64,000 bases of DNA from Palaemon carinicauda (lineage: Eukaryota > Arthropoda > Malacostraca > Decapoda > Palaemonidae), in assembly GCF_036898095.1 (NCBI RefSeq), contig NC_090726.1, forward strand, positions 32,749,128 to 32,813,127. Direction: 5' to 3'. The notes under the pieces are model-generated. The model had not been told where the DNA came from. It made no database searches and worked only from the letters and a program-made list of their open reading frames with translations. Both the position numbers and the translations under genes were made by a program. Shown in pieces: positions 62,196-64,000 of this stretch (position 1 is its first letter; every line of letters starts with the position of its first letter).

Positions 62196-63139
62196 CTAGG
62201 TTATCGAGGTAGCGAACAGATCTATGGTTGGCTGACCCCACAGGGCCCAAAGTCTGCTGCAAACATTCTTGTGAAGGGTCCACTCTGTGGGGATGACCTG
62301 ACCCTTCCGGCTAAGGCGATCTGCCATGACATTCATATCGCCCTGAATGAACCTCGTTACCAGCGTGAGCTTTCGATCTTTTAACCAGATGAGGAGGTCC
62401 CTTGCGATCTAGAACAACTTCCACGAATGAGTCCCTCCCTGCTTGGAGATGTAAGCCAAGGCTGTGGTGTTGTCAGAGTCCACCTCCACCACCTTGTTAA
62501 GCTGGAGGGACTTGAAGTTTATCAAGGCCAGATGAACCGCCAACAGCTCCTTGCAAAAGATGTGAAGTGTCCTTAGCTCCTGATTCCATGTTCCCGAGCA
62601 TTCCTGTCCGTCCAAAGTCGCACCCCAGCCCGTGTCTGATGCGTCAGAGAAGAGACGGCGGTCGGGTTTCTGAACAGCCAAAGGTAGACTTCCTTGAGAA
62701 GAAAGCTGTTCTTTCACCACGTGAGAGTAGACCTCCTCTCTTCGGAAACAGGAACTGAGATCGTCTCTAGCGTCATGTCCTTTATCCAGTGAGCCGCTAG
62801 ATGATACTGAAGGGGGCGGAGGTGGGGTCTCCCTAACTCGATGAACAGGGCCAGCGATGAAAGTGTCCCTGTTAGACTCATCCACTACCTGACTGAGCAT
62901 CGGTTCCTTCTCAGCATGCTCTGGATGCAAACTAGGGCTTAGTAGATCTTTGGGGCCGACGGAAAAGCCCGAAAAGCTCGACTCTGAAGATCCATACCCA
63001 GGTAGACAATGGTCTGGGATGGGACGAGCTGGGACTCCTCAAAATTGACCAGGAGGCCCAGTTCCTTGGTCAGATCCATAGTCCATCTGAGAATCTCCAG
63101 ACAGCGACGACTTGTGGGAGCTCTTAAAAGCTAGTCGTC
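62196..63139 (-). pseudogene. RNase H and RT C-terminal remnant of element E
   Basis: Equivalent to 17950-18893, with the same junction after the DD of the RT active site. The stop near 62409 is shared with B. Confidence 0.8.
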
Positions 63140-64000
63140 TGACGGAGCCGGACACAAGATCATGGTACTGCTGCACAGTCTGTGAACTGTCAACCATGGG
63201 GAAGCGAGGAAGTACAGTGACAACCCGAAGCTGTCTAGACTGTCTGGGTCGTACAGACAACTCCTTATCGGGTTGCTGAGGTTGCCGCACTGCGTCACAA
63301 CAAGTCACTTCTGCTGGTTGTTGAACGTCTTCCCAGTGACACACTGACTCCGTAAACAAAAAATCCTCTAACAAGGACTAAGCTTGGATTGCATGTCTTG
63401 CAACACAGCTCAAGGTCTATGGGAGCAGGTGTGGTAACAGACGGGGTTAGCGACTGAAGTGGAACCATTACCTTCCCTGGAAGCATGTTATGCTTAAATA
63501 AAAGTCCATAGGAGGCTACGCAGCTAAAGGCTCCTCTCCAAATGACAGAGTCCTCAAGGGAATATCAGAAGGAGGGAGAATAGCACTTTCTCATCTACAG
63601 GAACCATATCCGAGAAAAGCTAAGTTCTCTCAGTGAGGGTTTCAATGGTGCAAAAGCAGCAGACTAGAAGGCAACGTTATGAAACTGCTTGACAGTCTAG
63701 TGAGTTGGCAACAACCAAAGATGTGTGACTGAGAAGCATGCGGTAAGGTATGCAGAGCATGCTGTATGTAGAGCATGCTGTAAGGTAAGAAGAGCATGTT
63801 GCATGGCGTGCGGCTTATGCTGCATGGGATGAGGCTCATGCTGCATGGGATGAGGCTCATGCTGCATGGTATGAGGCTCATGCTGCATGGGATGAGGCTC
63901 AAGCTGCAAGGGAAGAGGCTTATGCCGCATGCGTTGAGGAGGATGCCGCATAGTATGAGGCTCCTGCCTCATGGGTTGAGGCGGTTGCCGCATAGCATGA
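63140..64000 (-). pseudogene. Rearranged gag remnant of element E (partial)
   Basis: Equivalent to 18895-19780 of B. It includes the start of the coding minisatellite from about 63745; the first block is about one unit shorter than in B. It continues beyond the window. Confidence 0.75.

Larger units (their letters stand above)
60096..64000 (-). mobile_element. Defective DIRS-like element E (copy of B; cut by window end)
   Basis: Near-identical to 15850-20000. Positions are offset by a constant 44,246 over the first 2.6 kb, so no net insertion or deletion occurred there. 3' ITR about 60133-60290, ICR about 60335-60426. It carries B's frameshifts, RT deletion and minisatellite. It adjoins D head to tail. 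Confidence 0.88.

Noticed and set aside
53715..64000. D and E as one long element
   Set aside because: Each has its own ICR and 3' ITR, and the D 5' end joins the E 3' end exactly.

Overview
The window looks like decapod-crustacean nuclear DNA. This is inferred from the very long, repeat-filled introns, the many DIRS-type tyrosine-recombinase retrotransposons (a group known to be common in decapods) and an arthropod-like repeat background. No prokaryotic features were seen. The only host gene recognised is on the minus strand: the last three coding exons of mitochondrial glutamyl-tRNA synthetase (EARS2), at 53236-53417, 22776-22936 and 3510-3596. They splice in frame into a 141-residue C-terminus and are separated by introns of about 30.3 kb and 19.2 kb. 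Almost everything else lies in those introns, in the next intron upstream, or downstream of the gene.

Layout. 1-3509: downstream flank with two copies of a roughly 650-bp (TAA)n-tailed retroposon (R) around an old repeated element (Q). 3597-22775: intron holding a decayed DIRS relic (G) split by an open-framed DIRS element (A, 6797-13309), then a defective relative (B, 15850-22610) inserted in a small repeat (S). 22937-53235: intron holding element C (23191-45916), which carries two further full-length DIRS elements of a different lineage: F2 (about 23206-30672, minus) inserted in C's end and F1 (about 30950-39720, plus) inserted in C's internal complementary region. After C come a LINE fragment, a perfect 100-bp tandem duplication, a Tigger/pogo-like relic and more R and Q copies. 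53715-64000: two head-to-tail elements of the A lineage (D and E); E is a close copy of B and is cut by the window edge.

Element biology. A, F1 and F2 each have inverted terminal repeats (155, 344 and 257 bp) and an internal complementary region (ICR) of about 92-96 bp. The ICR reads as the complement of the element's joined ends, the hallmark of DIRS replication through a circle. Each codes for gag, RT-RNase H and tyrosine recombinase (YR) in the frame order 0/+1/0, and the YR frame stays open beneath most of pol. A has no visible lesion. F1 has a roughly 10-base gag deletion. F2 has one nonsense codon between RT and RNase H and a spliceosomal intron in gag. B, C, D and E have lost most or all of RT and carry a rearranged gag, so they look like non-autonomous derivatives; C still has an open YR catalytic domain. 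Insertion junctions show 3-6 bp T-rich or CAT cores shared by the circle junction and the target. There is no target-site duplication, except for an unexplained 43-bp direct repeat around C.
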